Assembly: GCF_007988885.1 (NCBI RefSeq)
Contig: NZ_BJUZ01000003.1
Coordinates: forward strand, 124,001-188,000
Reading direction: 5' to 3'
Source of the DNA: Gluconobacter wancherniae NBRC 103581
GTDB lineage: Bacteria; Pseudomonadota; Alphaproteobacteria; Acetobacterales; Acetobacteraceae
Length of the DNA: 64,000 bases
Shown here: piece after piece, positions 9,007 to 17,137 of the stretch
Layout of the letters: every line of letters starts with the position of its first letter
Numbering within the stretch: the first letter of the stretch is position 1
Position numbers and translations under genes: made by a program
Notes under the pieces: generated by a model
Told to the model about the DNA's origin: nothing
Databases searched by the model: none
What the model saw: only the letters and a program-made list of their open reading frames with translations

Positions 9007-9897
9007 ATGTCCAGCACCGGTCCAGTTCTTGTAACAGGTGGAAGCGGCCAGCTTGCCACGTCTCTTGTTCATCTTGGTGGCACGCGGATTATCCGGATCG
9101 GTCGTCCGGAGTTTGATTTCGACCATCCGGAAACGATCTCTGCAGTTGTTGAGAAATACAGGCCCGCGGTCGTCGTCAATGCGGCTGCATGGACAGCAGT
9201 AGATCTGGCGGAAAATGAGCAGGATGGCGCGGACCGCGCCAATAATTCTGGCCCGGCAGCGTTGGCCGAAGCGACCGCCAAGGCAGGAATTCCGCTTATT
9301 CACGTATCGACCGATTACGTGTTTTCAGGCGATAAGGGAGCCCCTTACACAGAGGCTGACGAGACTACGCCACAAACGGTTTATGGTCGTACGAAAGCCG
9401 AGGGCGAGCTGGCCGTTCTGGCTGCCAATCCGAAGAGCATCGTCCTGCGGACATCATGGGTCTATTCGGCGCACGGCAAGAATTTCGTGAAGACGATGAT
9501 CAATGCGGGCGCGAAGAACCCGGCGCTGAAAGTTGTCGGAGATCAGTATGGAAATCCGACGAGTTCAGATGATCTGGCTGAAGCGATCCTTGCCATTATC
9601 GCCCTGATCGAGCGTGATGGCTGGAAGCAGGAATATGCTGGTATTTACCATGCCAGTGGCACAGGCGAGACAAGTTGGCACGGGCTTGCCGTAGCTGCGC
9701 TTGAAGAAGCGACGAAGCACGGGCAGGCCATGCCGGAAGTGAATGCAATCCGGACGGAAGATTGGCCGACACCGGCCAAGCGTCCGCAGGATTCACGTCT
9801 CGATTGCTCGAAATTGGAGCAGGTTTTTGGTGTTCGTCTGCCACAGTGGCGGGACAGTGTGGCCAAAACCGTGCATAGGCTCTTCCATACGGTCTGA
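9007..9897 (+). CDS. rfbD: dTDP-4-dehydrorhamnose reductase
   Basis: About 296 residues from ATG 9007; a GTG at 8995 that overlaps the rfbC stop as GTGA would add four residues and is an equally possible coupled start. The NAD(P)-binding loop is VTGGSGQLA, NAAAWTAVDLAE and VSTDYVFSGD follow, and YGRTKAEGE holds the YxxxK pair. It reduces dTDP-4-dehydrorhamnose to dTDP-L-rhamnose, the last step. A strong intrinsic terminator lies just behind it, so the rfbBACD transcript should end there. Confidence 0.95.
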   Translation: MSSTGPVLVTGGSGQLATSLVHLGGTRIIRIGRPEFDFDHPETISAVVEKYRPAVVVNAAAWTAVDLAENEQDGADRANNSGPAALAEATAKAGIPLIHVSTDYVFSGDKGAPYTEADETTPQTVYGRTKAEGELAVLAANPKSIVLRTSWVYSAHGKNFVKTMINAGAKNPALKVVGDQYGNPTSSDDLAEAILAIIALIERDGWKQEYAGIYHASGTGETSWHGLAVAALEEATKHGQAMPEVNAIRTEDWPTPAKRPQDSRLDCSKLEQVFGVRLPQWRDSVAKTVHRLFHTV

Positions 9898-9917
9898 GTT
9901 CCTGTTGTCCCTTCTGG

Positions 9918-9947
9918 GGCCGCTCTGGAAACAGAGCGGCCTTTTTT
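9918..9947 (+). terminator. Intrinsic terminator of rfbBACD
   Basis: GGCCGCTCTG at 9918-9927, loop GAAA, and CAGAGCGGCC at 9932-9941 form a perfect 10-bp stem followed by six T at 9942-9947. It lies 20 bases after the rfbD stop. The following glycosyltransferase gene therefore needs its own promoter or read-through. Confidence 0.92.
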
Positions 9948-9977
9948 CTTTCTCATGGATGCTTCATCGTTTCTGAC

Positions 9978-10994
9978 GTGACACAGAATGATCCACTTCT
10001 CCCCGCCCCTTCACCACGCCGCTGGCAGCCTCGCATGATTCATGGGAGCGCGACCCGTCACTCTGAGGCATTGGGGGATCACGTTGCCATTCTGCTTTCA
10101 CTGCACAATGGAGAACGATGGCTGAACAGTCAGCTCGACAGTTTTCTGGCGCAGACACATACGCACTGGACTCTGTACTGGCGGGACGACGACTCTACGG
10201 ATTCAAGTCGCGCTATTATGCTGTCTTTCGCAGCTCATCGCGGAAACGGACGTTGCGTCGAGATTGATGACACATGCGTCAGCCTTGGCGTGCGGGAGTC
10301 TTACGCTCTGTTGGTTGATGCATCACCGTCAGATTCCATGATTGCTTTTTCTGATCAGGATGACGTCTGGCATCCGCAGAAATTGGAATGGGCGCTGGCA
10401 AAGCTGCGCATGGTTCCTGATGGCACGCCTGGGCTTTACTGCGCGCGTCAGTGGCTTACGGATGCGGATCTAAACGTTATCGGGGAATCTGCCAGACTGC
10501 GCCACCAACCAGATTTTGCCTCTGGACTGACACAAAATCTGGCAACCGGCCATACGGTGTTGCTGAACCGGGATGCGGCAAGGTTGCTGCGCGGGTTTCC
10601 GCCTCCAGAAGGTGTTCTGCACGACTGGTGGGCGTATCTGGTCGTTCTTGGAGCAGGTGGGGCATTCCTGTTCGATCAACGTTGCGTCAGTCATTACCGT
10701 CAGCACAGCCGCAATGCTGTTGGCGCGCAGCGTTCGTTCTTTAAACGTGGCGTGAATGCTCTTCGCCGCGGACCGCAGACGTTCATGCGTAGCTTTTATG
10801 CCTGTGTGAACACCCTGCTTTCGCGCCCTGCCACGCTTGCTCCAACTGCGCAGGCATTGCTTGAGGATATAGAGCGCGCCAAGACACGCAGGGAGCGGTT
10901 GAGCCTGCTACGACGCTACCCGGAGCTTCATCGTCAGAACCGCATGGAAACAGCGGTCTTCAGGATATGGTACCTCGCAAGCCTATCGACCTGA
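9978..10994 (+). CDS. Family 2 glycosyltransferase, probably rhamnosyltransferase-like
   Basis: 338 residues from a GTG at 9978; an ATG about 19 codons later is an alternative because the first residues are Pro-rich and unlike the family. The GT-A fold begins at VAILLSLHNGERWLNSQL, continues with RDDDST for nucleotide binding and has SDQDDVWHP as the DxD region. The SDQDDVW form is common in rhamnosyl- and related transferases of O-antigen clusters. Placement directly after the dTDP-rhamnose genes suggests that dTDP-rhamnose is the donor, but donor and acceptor are inferences. The protein has no clear membrane segment. The rfb terminator separates it from rfbD. Confidence 0.82.
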   Translation: MTQNDPLLPAPSPRRWQPRMIHGSATRHSEALGDHVAILLSLHNGERWLNSQLDSFLAQTHTHWTLYWRDDDSTDSSRAIMLSFAAHRGNGRCVEIDDTCVSLGVRESYALLVDASPSDSMIAFSDQDDVWHPQKLEWALAKLRMVPDGTPGLYCARQWLTDADLNVIGESARLRHQPDFASGLTQNLATGHTVLLNRDAARLLRGFPPPEGVLHDWWAYLVVLGAGGAFLFDQRCVSHYRQHSRNAVGAQRSFFKRGVNALRRGPQTFMRSFYACVNTLLSRPATLAPTAQALLEDIERAKTRRERLSLLRRYPELHRQNRMETAVFRIWYLASLST

Positions 10995-11000
10995 TGTGGG

Positions 11001-11447
11001 TCAGGTCGGACCGATGCCAAGAAAAGTACGCATGGCTGCGATGAAAGGACCATCTAAATCCATGCTGAAGGGACGCGCCGTAGCGTAGTCATAGACCGTG
11101 CAGGCTGGTCTGGTGCGGCAGTTTTCCGGCTCATTCAGATATCTTGGAACGAGATGGGTGTGGAGTGATGGCTCCTGATTGGCCCATGTCTCGTAATTGA
11201 TGCGCGCAGCGCCCGTTACGGCAAGGAGGGCGTCGCCCGCTTTTGCCATGTCCTCCAGATATTGGGCCCGTTCGGCGCCTTCGAGGTCGTTGAGGGTCGC
11301 TACAACAGGATCTGCGAGCAACTGGCAATATCCGTGAAGGGGCTGTGTCTCGCCTATCAGGAGCCATCCAGACAGCATTTTGCCGATAACGTATGGGTTG
11401 CTGCCAGCACGGGCGGCAGCAACCTTGCGTTCGATGATGTTGCCCAT
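11001..11447 (-). CDS. HIT-like domain protein (nucleotide hydrolase/transferase family)
   Basis: 148 residues. The histidine triad region reads SLHTHLVPR: the middle and last histidines of the HxHxH motif are present, while the first is serine. The family nucleophile is the middle histidine, so activity is plausible. HIT proteins act on phosphate anhydrides or phosphoramidates of nucleotides such as Ap4A or AMP-lysine. It lies 32 bases downstream of the MFS transporter gene on the same strand, so the two may be co-transcribed, with no obvious functional link. Substrate unknown. Confidence 0.75.
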   Translation of the reverse strand: MGNIIERKVAAARAGSNPYVIGKMLSGWLLIGETQPLHGYCQLLADPVVATLNDLEGAERAQYLEDMAKAGDALLAVTGAARINYETWANQEPSLHTHLVPRYLNEPENCRTRPACTVYDYATARPFSMDLDGPFIAAMRTFLGIGPT

Positions 11448-11478
11448 GAGGCGTCCCCTTCAAAAAAGGAGAAGCGTA

Positions 11479-12963
11479 TCATGCGGCTTCTTCAACGTCC
11501 TCATCATCGTCAGATGCAATCCGGGTATTACCCCGTGTCGGACGGAAACGCTTCTCCAGTAGTGCTACTTCGATATCTTCCAGAGAGGCCCCGGATGTTT
11601 CAGGCACAAAGAAGAACACAAAAATGACCGACGCTAAATTAACACCGGCATAGAACCACATGGTCCAGTTCAGGCCGATGGCTTCGGCCATGGTCAGCGC
11701 TGTGCTCGTGACCAAAAGGTCGGCGCCCCAGAGCGTTGCAGCGTGTAGCGATGTGGCCTGTCCGCGCATGGAGAGCGGAAACATCTCTGCCCCGAGAAGC
11801 CAGCCACAGACCTGAATGCCTCCTGAGTTGAACGCCATGAAGGACAGCAGGAATACGACCACAAGATAGGACCCAGCGCTTCCCGGTGCCGGATGGATCA
11901 TGAACATAATGCCAAGGCACAGCAGCGAAAGTACAGATCCTGGCCCCATGATCAGCATCAGGCGACGACGGCCAATCCGGTCCACGAACATGCAGCCGAG
12001 AAAGGTCATGACGCAATAAACGGCAGCGACGCCCAGCGAGGCGAGAAGTGCGGAAGATGCCCCGAAGCCTGCGTCATTCAGGAAGGTCGGAGCGTAGTAA
12101 ATCATCATTTCCAGGCCGCCACACTGGGTGAAAAACGCTACACCTAGCGCCGCCACGAGTGCCGGGCGTACCCATGGCTGGAACAAGCCACGCCAGCCGC
12201 GGTTATGCTCTTCGACGTTCAGAGCATTTTCGCGAATTGCCTCCACTTCCTTGCGCACGGCTCTTTTGGTCGTGCGGATACGGCCGAGATGAATGATGGC
12301 ATTGCGCATGCCTTCATTTTCAGCAGACCAGCGCGGGCTCTTGGGCATAAAGAACATGGAAATGAAAACAATCGCAGCAGGAATGGCCGCAATTCCGACC
12401 ATCGGTCGCCAACCCCAGCTTTCTCGCTGCGTGAAGCCGATGATGTTCGCAATCAGGATGCCAAGCCCGATCGCCACGTTGAACATCGTGACAAGGCTGC
12501 CACGACGTTCCTGGGGCGCCAGCTCAGAAATATACATCGGCACCACCTGTGTGGAACCACCAACAGCCAGACCAAGAACAAGTCTTGCTACGATCAGGGT
12601 CCAGACATTTGGCGAAAACGCACAGGAGGTCGCTCCTATTACGAAAACAGCGCTGACGACGCACGTGGTTGCGCGGCGACCATACTTCTCGGAGAGGGAC
12701 CCGGCAATGAAAGCGCCGCAAACTGCACCCAGAAGGATTGCCGAGGCAACCATCTCTTTCATTGTCGAATTCAGATGAAAATCATCACCGATCAAAGGGA
12801 GTGTGCCGGATATGATACCGGTATCATATCCATAAAGACCACCGCAGATGGCCGCGACTATGGCAGCCAGAAGCAGGACCAGTTTCGCGTTTGGCGAAAC
12901 CTCGATCTGCATCGGGTCATTATACTCACGTTTTTTTCGAGGCGTTTTCGTATCATTTGACAT
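11479..12963 (-). CDS. Sugar porter family MFS transporter
   Basis: About 494 residues from the ATG at 12963; the frame is open to 13305 but the extra 114 residues have no signal or membrane character. Twelve membrane segments are expected, starting with an Ala/Leu/Ile-rich helix that ends in GGLYGYDTGIISG, the hallmark of sugar/H+ symporters of the XylE/GalP type. The intracellular GRR motif KYGRRATT after helix 2, PMYISELAP, PKSPRW and VPETSGASLEDIE near the end all fit. The sugar is not predictable. The C-terminus is an acidic tail, SDDDEDVEEAA. Confidence 0.88.
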   Translation of the reverse strand: MSNDTKTPRKKREYNDPMQIEVSPNAKLVLLLAAIVAAICGGLYGYDTGIISGTLPLIGDDFHLNSTMKEMVASAILLGAVCGAFIAGSLSEKYGRRATTCVVSAVFVIGATSCAFSPNVWTLIVARLVLGLAVGGSTQVVPMYISELAPQERRGSLVTMFNVAIGLGILIANIIGFTQRESWGWRPMVGIAAIPAAIVFISMFFMPKSPRWSAENEGMRNAIIHLGRIRTTKRAVRKEVEAIRENALNVEEHNRGWRGLFQPWVRPALVAALGVAFFTQCGGLEMMIYYAPTFLNDAGFGASSALLASLGVAAVYCVMTFLGCMFVDRIGRRRLMLIMGPGSVLSLLCLGIMFMIHPAPGSAGSYLVVVFLLSFMAFNSGGIQVCGWLLGAEMFPLSMRGQATSLHAATLWGADLLVTSTALTMAEAIGLNWTMWFYAGVNLASVIFVFFFVPETSGASLEDIEVALLEKRFRPTRGNTRIASDDDEDVEEAA

Positions 12964-13098
12964 AGTGATACTAACATGGCGCAAATCTAAAAGTTCTGTC
13001 AGAAATAATCCATCAGGCGCATAAAATTGATTAAATGGCTTTATTTTCTGCCATATCAGGCTTGAGGACAGGCATTCTGGTTGCCAGAGGGGAAAATC

Positions 13099-13233
13099 AT
13101 GACCGCACAGCCCACAAAAACAAAACCCGATGTGCCCTATATCAGCATGAGGGCGCTGATCATCATGCACATCCTTCTGGGGCTCTTTATTGCGCTCGTA
13201 TACTGGAAGTTGTCCGTACAGACAGATTTCTGA
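13099..13233 (+). CDS. Small single-pass membrane protein, 44 residues, unknown
   Basis: An ATG at 13099 preceded by GAGGGG at 13088-13093 opens a 44-codon frame. The first 18 residues are polar (Lys, Thr, Pro rich), followed by a hydrophobic helix of about 20 residues containing LIIMHILLGLFIALVYW, then a short polar tail ending QTDF. The ribosome binding site and the hydrophobic pattern argue for a real gene. It overlaps the 3' end of znuB on the opposite strand by 47 bases. I do not recognise the family. It could be an accessory to a membrane complex; no partner is indicated. Confidence 0.6.
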   Translation: MTAQPTKTKPDVPYISMRALIIMHILLGLFIALVYWKLSVQTDF

Positions 13234-14026
13234 AGCGAACCCACAGTCCGGCGCCACCATACAAAAGCGCAGCCCCAAGCCCGATCCAAAGCGGTACGGG
13301 GGCATCCGTCTCCCATGAGAGTATCAATCCGCCCCACGACAGGAAAAGTGCAAGCAGCGTCGAAACAGTGACGCCTGCAAGCGGGCCAAGGTTAAGCCGT
13401 AACGCCGTGGCAGGCGGCCCGATCATGAGACTGAAGGCAAGCAGTGCTCCTGCCACTTCCGCGCATGCGGAACATGCCAATGCACAGACCGCCATGAAAC
13501 CAAGCGCAGCAATCTTAACAGGAACGCCCTTCGCTTGAGCGACCTGCGGTGCGAGGCTCGAGAAAAGCAGGGGTCTGCACAACACGCCAAGCCCTGACAG
13601 GCACACAATAGCAACTGCCAGCAGTGAAAAAAGTGTGTTGCGGCCGATGCCGAGTACGTCTCCAAACAGCAGCGTAGTGGCAAGGCTGGATGCACCATTG
13701 GCCATGTGCAGGAACCATGTCCCAAGCCCAAGGCTCGCTGCCAGAACGAGCCCTATCGTTCCGTCTCTCTGAACCGGAGCACCACGGTCTGCTTCATGCT
13801 CGCTCCCGATCGCCAGCCCGGCGGCGAGGCTGAAAGCAATCATGCCTGCAAGCGGCGGAAAGCCAAGCCACACTGCGCCTGCAGCTCCACTGAAGCCGAT
13901 ATGAGACAACGCATGGGCCGCAAATGCCTGTCTGCGCAGCATGAGAAACCAGCCTACAGGCCCCGCGATGACGGAAACAAGGGCGCATCCCGCAAAGGCA
14001 TGCCGCATGAACTCAAATTCGAGCAC
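13187..14026 (-). CDS. znuB: Metal (zinc/manganese) ABC transporter permease
   Basis: About 279 residues from a GTG at 14026, chosen because an AAGGAGG-type site lies six to seven bases before it; the frame is open to 14068. The protein is almost wholly hydrophobic with about eight membrane helices, and HALSHIGFSGAAGAVWLG resembles the conserved SHAxxPG-like region of ZnuB/MntB permeases. It overlaps znuC by 14 bases. With ZnuC and ZnuA it should import a divalent metal from the periplasm; the Zur-like site before znuA points to zinc. Confidence 0.88.
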   Translation of the reverse strand: MLEFEFMRHAFAGCALVSVIAGPVGWFLMLRRQAFAAHALSHIGFSGAAGAVWLGFPPLAGMIAFSLAAGLAIGSEHEADRGAPVQRDGTIGLVLAASLGLGTWFLHMANGASSLATTLLFGDVLGIGRNTLFSLLAVAIVCLSGLGVLCRPLLFSSLAPQVAQAKGVPVKIAALGFMAVCALACSACAEVAGALLAFSLMIGPPATALRLNLGPLAGVTVSTLLALFLSWGGLILSWETDAPVPLWIGLGAALLYGGAGLWVRFRNLSVRTTSSIRAQ

Positions 14027-14681
14027 GCAGATGCCCTCCTTCCAGTAACAGCGTTCGCGATACAACATCCTTCAGGGAAGATGTCTCGTGAGAGGTCATG
14101 AGGACCCCTATGCCCAGATTGCGACTGAGTTCACACAGGAGAGATATGATTTCATTCTGGGCGCCATGGTCCAGTCCAGCCAGCGGCTCGTCCAGAAATA
14201 GCAGTTCAGGCGCACCGATAAGCGCTTGAGCCAGCCCGATACGTTGTCTCTCTCCACCAGACAATGCGCCCAGCGGCCTGTGCGCGAAAACTCTGGCACC
14301 CGTGAGTTTGAGAACACGTTCAGCTTCCCGACGGCGCGCGCGCCAGTGAAATGGCAAGCCCCAGCATGCTCCGCCCACCGCGTTGAGAACATGGCTGAAA
14401 GCAGGAATGGCCAACGCCGCATCCCCAATGGACTGGGGCATGTATCCGACATCCTTGCGGATATCCTCAGGCACTGCGTTTCGAAGGAAAATGCTGCCAT
14501 GAGACGGCTTGTCCAGCCCCAGAAGCGCACGCAGAAGCGTCGTTTTTCCTGTGCCGTTGCGTCCGGAAAGAAGTGTAATGCCGGCCAGGGATGTCTGGAG
14601 TGAAACACCTTTCAGAACAACGGATGAACCGGCAGAAAGTGTCACATTTTCAAGGCGAAGATCAGTGCGCAGGTGCATCAA
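14013..14681 (-). CDS. znuC: Metal ABC transporter ATP-binding protein
   Basis: 222 residues with all ABC ATPase motifs: Walker A GRNGTGKTT at 40-48, signature LSGGERQRIGLAQAL, Walker B LLFLDEPLAGLD and the switch histidine in MTSHE. Length fits the compact metal-uptake ATPases. It overlaps znuA upstream by 20 bases and znuB downstream by 14, so the three subunits are translated as a unit. Confidence 0.9.
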   Translation of the reverse strand: MMHLRTDLRLENVTLSAGSSVVLKGVSLQTSLAGITLLSGRNGTGKTTLLRALLGLDKPSHGSIFLRNAVPEDIRKDVGYMPQSIGDAALAIPAFSHVLNAVGGACWGLPFHWRARRREAERVLKLTGARVFAHRPLGALSGGERQRIGLAQALIGAPELLFLDEPLAGLDHGAQNEIISLLCELSRNLGIGVLMTSHETSSLKDVVSRTLLLEGGHLRARI

Positions 14682-15525
14682 GCACTTTTCCTGCTTCGTT
14701 CAGTATGGAGGAAAGCCATCCCTGCCAGGACAGCCCTGGCGGAAGTGTTTCTCCCACCTGAAGCACCGGAATGCCAGCAGAGCTTGCCTGTTCTGTCAGT
14801 CGGTCGATCTGTGAGGATCGAATGGAAGGATTCAGAACCAGCATGCGCACCTTCCGTTGTTCGAGCGCCTGTTCCAGAACGGCGACATCACGAGGTGACG
14901 GTTCTGTATGCCGCATGACTGCAAAAGCAAAGTCAGGATCAACCACATGCATGCCCGCTTCTTCAAACAGCGGCATGCCGACGGGTTCAGCGGCGGCTAT
15001 CGGGGTATCGGGGTGTTGCACGCTTAGCTGTCTCGCCTGCGCCGTAATTGTGTCGATATGTCCTTCGAAAGTAGCCAGATTTTTTGAAAAATCTGCGATG
15101 TGATCACCATCCTTGTGGATCATGAGATCTGTAAGTGCATGCGCTACCCTGCGTACAGCTTCAGGATCCAGAAAGAGATGGGGATTGTCGCCCGCTTTCC
15201 ACCCTGCTTCGTGAGCAGCGCTCAGGGTTGTGGATGCCGATGAGGACAGAGGAAAAGCCCAGTCGTCATAAGTCGCGCCATTGATAACCGCTATGGATGC
15301 ACCGGAAATGAGGCGCGCCATGGACGGCGTGGGGCTCAACTCGTGAGGGTCGATGCCAGGTGTCGTAATCAGGGCATGCGTCTGGACAAACGTCCCGCCA
15401 ATTTGGGCGGCAATATTACACCACACAGCTTCCACACATACCACGCGCATTGGCTCAGCCTCTGCGGCCGAAACAGATGCGGCAGCCAGCAGAAATGGCA
15501 CGAAAACGCGTAACAGAAAGCGCAT
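14662..15525 (-). CDS. znuA: Periplasmic metal-binding protein of the ABC importer
   Basis: 287 residues with a clear signal peptide ending near SAAEAEP. It belongs to the cluster A-I metal receptors: GIDPHELSPTPS supplies the first ligand histidine, NPHLFLDPEAV the second, and the EPVG segment and PSIRSSQID the remaining polar contacts. The long histidine-rich loop of classical ZnuA is absent; only HEAGWKAGDNPH stands in its place, as in many Mn/Zn-type receptors. It is the first gene of the operon, and the palindrome at 15554-15572 lies about 30 bases before it. Zinc is favoured from the operator, not from the ligand set alone. Confidence 0.88.
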   Translation of the reverse strand: MRFLLRVFVPFLLAAASVSAAEAEPMRVVCVEAVWCNIAAQIGGTFVQTHALITTPGIDPHELSPTPSMARLISGASIAVINGATYDDWAFPLSSSASTTLSAAHEAGWKAGDNPHLFLDPEAVRRVAHALTDLMIHKDGDHIADFSKNLATFEGHIDTITAQARQLSVQHPDTPIAAAEPVGMPLFEEAGMHVVDPDFAFAVMRHTEPSPRDVAVLEQALEQRKVRMLVLNPSIRSSQIDRLTEQASSAGIPVLQVGETLPPGLSWQGWLSSILNEAGKVLDAPAH

Positions 15526-15553
15526 GCAGAAAACCCGGATGGCGACGAAGGGG

Positions 15554-15572
15554 GACGTTATAAGATAACATC
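15554..15572. promoter_or_regulatory. znuA: Candidate Zur operator upstream of znuA
   Basis: GTTAT at 15557-15561 and ATAAC at 15565-15569 are exact inverted repeats around AAG, and the symmetry continues outside with GA/TC. Read on the znuA strand it is GATGTTATCTTATAACGTC, close to the known proteobacterial Zur box built on TGTTATA-n-n-TATAACA. It sits 29-47 bases before the znuA start, where a bound repressor would block transcription. No zur gene is in the window. Confidence 0.75.
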
Positions 15573-15608
15573 TTCCTTCTGGCCACCATCACACTTGCAT
15601 CCCTGCCC

Positions 15609-16034
15609 CTAGCGGATCGGGTGAGTCCCGATATTGGCGACATACATTGATGAAGCGGCTGCAATCACCTTCTGCTGGTATGCCATGTTCAGTAATGGTG
15701 TACGGGAATGGTAATCACCAATCGCCCGGAGCATATTTCCCGCATTGCGGTTCAAAGCTGTACGCAGGATCATTGCAGCCGCTGCAATGTTGAAACATGG
15801 TTCAAGCGTCAGGCGCGCCGCAACCTGTGCGGGCGGGAGATGGGTCATCTTTGCGATGGGCAGAATCCAGCGGGAGTTGATCTGCATCAGACCCATATCA
15901 ACTGAGCCGTCTGTATTGTTGTGAACTGATCCGGTAGCGCCCCCTTCCACTCTCTGGATGGAAGGCAGAACGCGAGGTGGAAGGTGATAATGTAAAGCCG
16001 AGGCCATCATGCAGGCCAGAAGAGTGGCAGACAT
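15609..16034 (-). CDS. Lytic transglycosylase-like protein (VirB1/IagB type)
   Basis: About 141 residues from the ATG at 16034, which gives a short hydrophobic leader (MSATLLACMMASA); the frame is open to 16076. The SLT fold is recognisable from the catalytic glutamate in VEGG, the DMGLMQINSRW motif, and the later AIGDYHSRTP. The size matches the small VirB1/IagB group that cuts peptidoglycan to let secretion or surface machines through the wall. No secretion genes are near, so it may be a general wall enzyme. It ends before the znuA promoter region on the same strand. Confidence 0.8.
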   Translation of the reverse strand: MSATLLACMMASALHYHLPPRVLPSIQRVEGGATGSVHNNTDGSVDMGLMQINSRWILPIAKMTHLPPAQVAARLTLEPCFNIAAAAMILRTALNRNAGNMLRAIGDYHSRTPLLNMAYQQKVIAAASSMYVANIGTHPIR

Positions 16035-16132
16035 CAGGCACGGTCTCCGGGCTGGATCATATCCTGACCCTAGCACTGGAAACGCGGTCCTGCCATCTTC
16101 ATGGCATTCGGGTTACCACACGGAGAAAGTTT

Positions 16133-16612
16133 ATGAGCGAGCACGAAACTGCAGCGACCACGATGCTCGATGCACTCGCCATCCCCTATCGCCTGAGGAT
16201 CTATGACTATGATCCATCGGCTGGGAAACTTGGAATTGCAGCAGCTGCCGCGCTGGGCCTGTCGCCGGATCACGTGCTCAAGACGTTGATGGTCGAAGTG
16301 GACGGCAGGGCTGCGTGCGTTGTTCTTCCAGCAGATCGGGAGCTGGATTTTTCAAAAGTTGCGCGGGCTTTTGGGGGGCGGAAAGCAAAAATGATGTCAC
16401 GTCCTACGGCTGAAGAAAGGACAGGCTATAAAATCGGTGGAGTCAGTCCGTTTGGGCAACGCAGCACGGTGCCAACAGCCTTTGAACACACTGCGATGGA
16501 CGGCCCTCCGGTTGTTATCAATGGGGGTGATCGAGGCGTTTTGATGGAAATAGATCCGCAGGATGCCTTGCTTGCGACGAATGGCGTACCTGCAGATCTT
16601 GTAAGGGAATAA
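16133..16612 (+). CDS. ybaK: YbaK/EbsC-type Cys-tRNA(Pro) deacylase
   Basis: About 159 residues from the ATG at 16133 behind GGAGAAAG. The frame is open upstream to 15977 but that part overlaps the opposite gene and has no domain. The order LGLSPDHVLKTLM, VVLPADRELD, KMMSRPTAEERTGYKIGGVSPFG and VVINGGDRG is typical of the YbaK branch of prolyl-tRNA editing domains, including the conserved lysine of VLKTL. It hydrolyses Cys-tRNA(Pro) made by mischarging and protects translation accuracy. It stands alone. Confidence 0.9.
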   Translation: MSEHETAATTMLDALAIPYRLRIYDYDPSAGKLGIAAAAALGLSPDHVLKTLMVEVDGRAACVVLPADRELDFSKVARAFGGRKAKMMSRPTAEERTGYKIGGVSPFGQRSTVPTAFEHTAMDGPPVVINGGDRGVLMEIDPQDALLATNGVPADLVRE

Positions 16613-17137
16613 ACTGTGACCACACTGCTTCGCGGATAGACAAAATAATTATTGCATCCAGAAGTCTGAAAAATACGAATATCACATTTATTCGTTTCGA
16701 TTAGTGTTTGAATTATAAAGAAAACCAATCGTAATGCAGAATGTACGTCCCGCTGTTCCATGGCCGAAAATGGAATTTGTATTCATGAAATTGGCGACCA
16801 TTTTGCGCCATCATTAAATGTCCCAAGGCTTCTGAAATGTGGAACCTAGCTTACGACACCAGTCACATTTCTACTCAGCTTCCTGCGGAATGAAAGAAAA
16901 TGCTCACTTGCGATCGGGATATCGCCATGATGACGTAGCTAGGATAAATTATGAACCGATTTCATCGGCCTCAATCCGGTAAATCTGTTTGGGAGTTTCG
17001 AACACTGTTTTTGACTGCTTATGGGCGATAATGACGATTTTCTACGTGCTCTCCGCTGTTGGTGTCTGGATTCCGACAGCAGAGGGTTGATTCTCGTCTA
17101 TTCCTGCTCCCGAGACAATTTGCGCTTTGGTGCAAAA
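16613..17137. other. 525-bp gene-free stretch
   Basis: This gap between ybaK and the chemoreceptor gene is clearly more AT-rich than the flanks and has stop codons in all frames at short intervals. I see no ribosome binding site with a convincing frame, no tRNA cloverleaf and no strong terminator. A 27-codon frame at about 16950 lacks any recognisable feature. It may be a decayed insertion boundary, which is an inference from composition only. Confidence 0.5.

Noticed and set aside
12205-12960. 251-codon open frame on the plus strand
   Set aside because: It is the complement of the MFS transporter gene and shows no membrane pattern or motif.
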